A DNA stretch of 6,427 bases from JAAAPF01 sp964481035. Lineage in GTDB: Bacteria; Pseudomonadota; Alphaproteobacteria; Geminicoccales; Geminicoccaceae. Positions 4,639 through 6,427 of this stretch are shown piece after piece. The translations under genes and the position numbers were made by a program. Under the pieces are notes generated by a model, which had not been told where the DNA came from, searched no databases, and saw nothing but the letters and a program-made list of their open reading frames with translations. Location: contig CAYZSE010000150.1 of NCBI GenBank assembly GCA_964481035.1, positions 1 through 6,427 on the forward strand. Direction: 5' to 3'. The stretch's first letter is position 1, and each line of letters opens with the position of its first letter.

Positions 4639-6390
4639 GTGGCACCGCACGTCGTCGCGCGGTCGTTGACGGGCCGCGACTGGATCGAGCCGCCGGTCGA
4701 TGCGGAACTGGCGCGCGCGCTCGCCCAGCGCCTCGACCTGCCGGAGGTCGTGGGGCGGATCCTGGCGATCCGCGGGATCGAGCTCGACGCCGCGCCGGCC
4801 TTTCTCGAGCCGCGCCTGCGCACGCTCATGCCGGACCCGTCGACCCTCGCCGACGTGGACGTGGCCGCCGAGCGGCTGGCCCGCGCGATCCGCCGCCGCG
4901 AGCGGATCGGCGTCCTCAGCGACTACGACGTCGACGGCTGCACGTCGGCAGCGCTGGTCGTCCGCTGGGCGCGCCTTCTGGACAGCGAGCCCACGGTGCG
5001 CATCCCCGACCGGATCGACGACGGCTACGGGCCGAGCGTGGCGCTGATCGATGCGCTCGCCGACGCGGGCTGCGGCCTCGCGCTCGTGCTCGACAGCGGC
5101 ACCACCGCCTTCGCGCCCCTCGCCCACGCCGCGGCGCGAGGCCTCGACGTCGTCGTCGTCGACCATCATCAAGCCGAGGCGGAGCTGCCGACGGCGATCG
5201 CGGTGGTCAACCCGAACCGCCAGGACGAGAGCGGCGCGCTCGCGGGCCTCGCCGCGGTCGGGCTGACCTTTCTGCTGCTCGTTGCGACCAACCGTGCGCT
5301 CCGCCGCCAGGGGCACTTCGCTACCCGGACCGAACCCGATCTGCGGGCGTTCCTCGACCTCGTGGCACTCGGCACGGTCGCCGACGTGGTGCCGCTCCTG
5401 GGCCTCAACCGCGCTTTCGTGAGCCAGGGCTTGCGGGTCCTGGCGGCTGGCGGCAATGCCGGGCTCGCCGCCCTCGCCGAGGTGGCGGGCGTCCGCCGCC
5501 CGTGTCGCGCGTCCAGCCTCGCCTTCGCCCTGGCCCCGCGGCTCAATGCCGCCGGACGGCTCGCTCACGCGCTGCCGGCGATGGAGCTGCTCGCGACCGC
5601 GGATCCGGGCGAGGCGACGGCACTGGCGCAGCGTCTCGATGCGCTCAACGGACGTCGACGCGCGGTCGAGCAAGCGCTGCTCGACGACGTCGCGACACGC
5701 CTCGAGGCCCAGGTGGCGGATGGACGTCGCGTGCTCTGCGCGCACGGCCGTGACTGGCATCCCGGAGTCCTGGGGATCGTCGCCGGCCGGCTCGCGGAGC
5801 GTTTTCACCGCCCGGTCCTCCTCGCCGGGCAGGTGGACGACGAGGCGGTCGGCTCCGGCCGGGCACCCGAAGGATACGATCTCGGTGCCGCACTGCGGGC
5901 GGCCGTCGCCGCCGGCGTCGCCCGCAAGGCCGGCGGCCACGCTCGGGCCGGCGGCTTCACCGTGGCCCTCGCCAAGCTCCCGAGCTTCCACGAGCTCGTC
6001 GAGAGCACAGCCGCGGCGCCGACCGTGCCGCGGCTGTCGATCGACGCCGCCGTCGCCACCGCCGGCGCGAACAACCGGCTCGTCGATGCCCTCGCCCGGC
6101 TCGAACCCTACGGCGAACGTCACCCGCGACCCCGGCTGCGCGTGGTGGGCGCGCGCATCGCCGACCTGCGCGTGGTCGGCGAGCGTCATCTCGGGGTGCG
6201 CGCCGCCGGGCACGACGGGGCCAGCCTCAGGGCGATCGCGTTTCGTGCCGTCGGCACCGCGCTGGAGACCGCGCTGGCGCGCGCTCGCGACCGGCCGTCG
6301 CTGCAGCTCGCCGGCCGGCTGGAGCCCGACGGCTATCGCGGCCATGGCCACGTGCAGCTGCAGATCGACGACGTCGCCGAGGACGCCTGA
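4639..6390 (+). CDS. recJ: Single-stranded-DNA-specific exonuclease RecJ
   Basis: This 583-residue protein is the 5'-3' single-strand DNA exonuclease that acts with a RecQ-type helicase in RecF-pathway recombination, mismatch repair and processing of stalled forks. N-terminal family region: SLTGRDWIEPP (9-19) and PAFLEPRLRTLMPDPS (53-68). DHH phosphoesterase motifs: DYDVDGCTS (95-103), D152 in LDSGTTAF, DHH (175-177) followed by NPNRQDESG, and D249 in GTVADVVPLLG. APRLNAAGRLAHA (299-311) follows. The DHHA1 domain has DWHPGVLGIVAGRLAERFHRP (372-392), GSGR and GGHARAGGFT (432-441). A C-terminal OB-like segment ends in HVQLQIDD. Ser94 replaces the Gly usual just before DYDVDG. The GTG start at 4639 is chosen because the family N-terminus begins directly after it and GAGG (4630-4633), overlapping the upstream stop, lies 5 bases before it; this suggests translational coupling. 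The frame stays open upstream to 4282, but that is a shadow of the preceding gene. All metal ligands appear intact. Confidence 0.96.
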   Translation: MAPHVVARSLTGRDWIEPPVDAELARALAQRLDLPEVVGRILAIRGIELDAAPAFLEPRLRTLMPDPSTLADVDVAAERLARAIRRRERIGVLSDYDVDGCTSAALVVRWARLLDSEPTVRIPDRIDDGYGPSVALIDALADAGCGLALVLDSGTTAFAPLAHAAARGLDVVVVDHHQAEAELPTAIAVVNPNRQDESGALAGLAAVGLTFLLLVATNRALRRQGHFATRTEPDLRAFLDLVALGTVADVVPLLGLNRAFVSQGLRVLAAGGNAGLAALAEVAGVRRPCRASSLAFALAPRLNAAGRLAHALPAMELLATADPGEATALAQRLDALNGRRRAVEQALLDDVATRLEAQVADGRRVLCAHGRDWHPGVLGIVAGRLAERFHRPVLLAGQVDDEAVGSGRAPEGYDLGAALRAAVAAGVARKAGGHARAGGFTVALAKLPSFHELVESTAAAPTVPRLSIDAAVATAGANNRLVDALARLEPYGERHPRPRLRVVGARIADLRVVGERHLGVRAAGHDGASLRAIAFRAVGTALETALARARDRPSLQLAGRLEPDGYRGHGHVQLQIDDVAEDA

Positions 6391-6427
6391 GCGACTGTGT
6401 TGGCGGTCAAGCGTTTTGCCACGGTGT

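Noticed and set aside
4114..6351. Minus-strand open frame of 745 codons opposite recJ and the end of the preceding gene
   Set aside because: It is antisense to two well-supported genes, its translation is Arg/Gly/Ala/Asp-rich without a recognisable domain, and long antisense frames are normal where codons end in G or C.
6391..6427. Sequence after recJ, checked for a terminator or the start of a next gene
   Set aside because: Only 37 bases, with at most a 4-bp TGGC/GCCA pairing and no start with a ribosome site.

Overview
The window is very GC-rich DNA, judged by eye at around 70%, with strongly GC-ending codons. Protein style (RecJ with a TTAF segment after motif II, GlmS ending in LAKSVTVE) suggests an alphaproteobacterium, perhaps of the Rhodospirillales/Geminicoccales kind. 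That placement is inference from memory; no marker gene for taxonomy is present.

Layout. The 3' end of a small membrane-protein gene (+, 1-177) converges on a gene for a glycine/alanine-rich, membrane-anchored stress-type protein (-, 197-751). The two stop codons sit in opposite arms of one hairpin. About 600 bases without a confident gene follow. The first part is extremely GC-rich. The second (about 1190-1345) is less GC-rich and holds two adjacent hairpins, an AAAATTTT box with a -10-like hexamer, and then a strong ribosome-binding site. That site precedes a GTG-started 58-codon ORF (+, 1346-1522) which looks like a real, unrecognised single-helix membrane protein. Two more hairpins follow it. 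The glmS gene (-, 1783-3603) comes next, with its own terminator-like stem just past its stop.

glmS is transcribed away from a two-gene unit on the + strand. The first gene is a diverged ADP-ribosylglycohydrolase-family protein (3741-4631). The second is recJ (4639-6390), which starts 7 bases after the first gene's stop, with its Shine-Dalgarno overlapping that stop. A 10-bp perfect palindrome lies midway between the glmS start codon and that of the + strand gene.

How they relate. GlmS makes glucosamine-6-phosphate for peptidoglycan and LPS, and RecJ is the 5'-3' single-strand exonuclease of recombination and repair. These are ordinary core genes. The less ordinary parts are the ADP-ribosylglycohydrolase relative coupled to recJ, which seems to have lost metal-site residues, and the small membrane-protein ORF with its structured leader. 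I see no CRISPR array, transposase, integrase, tRNA or rRNA, and no clear sign of a defence island or other large undescribed system.
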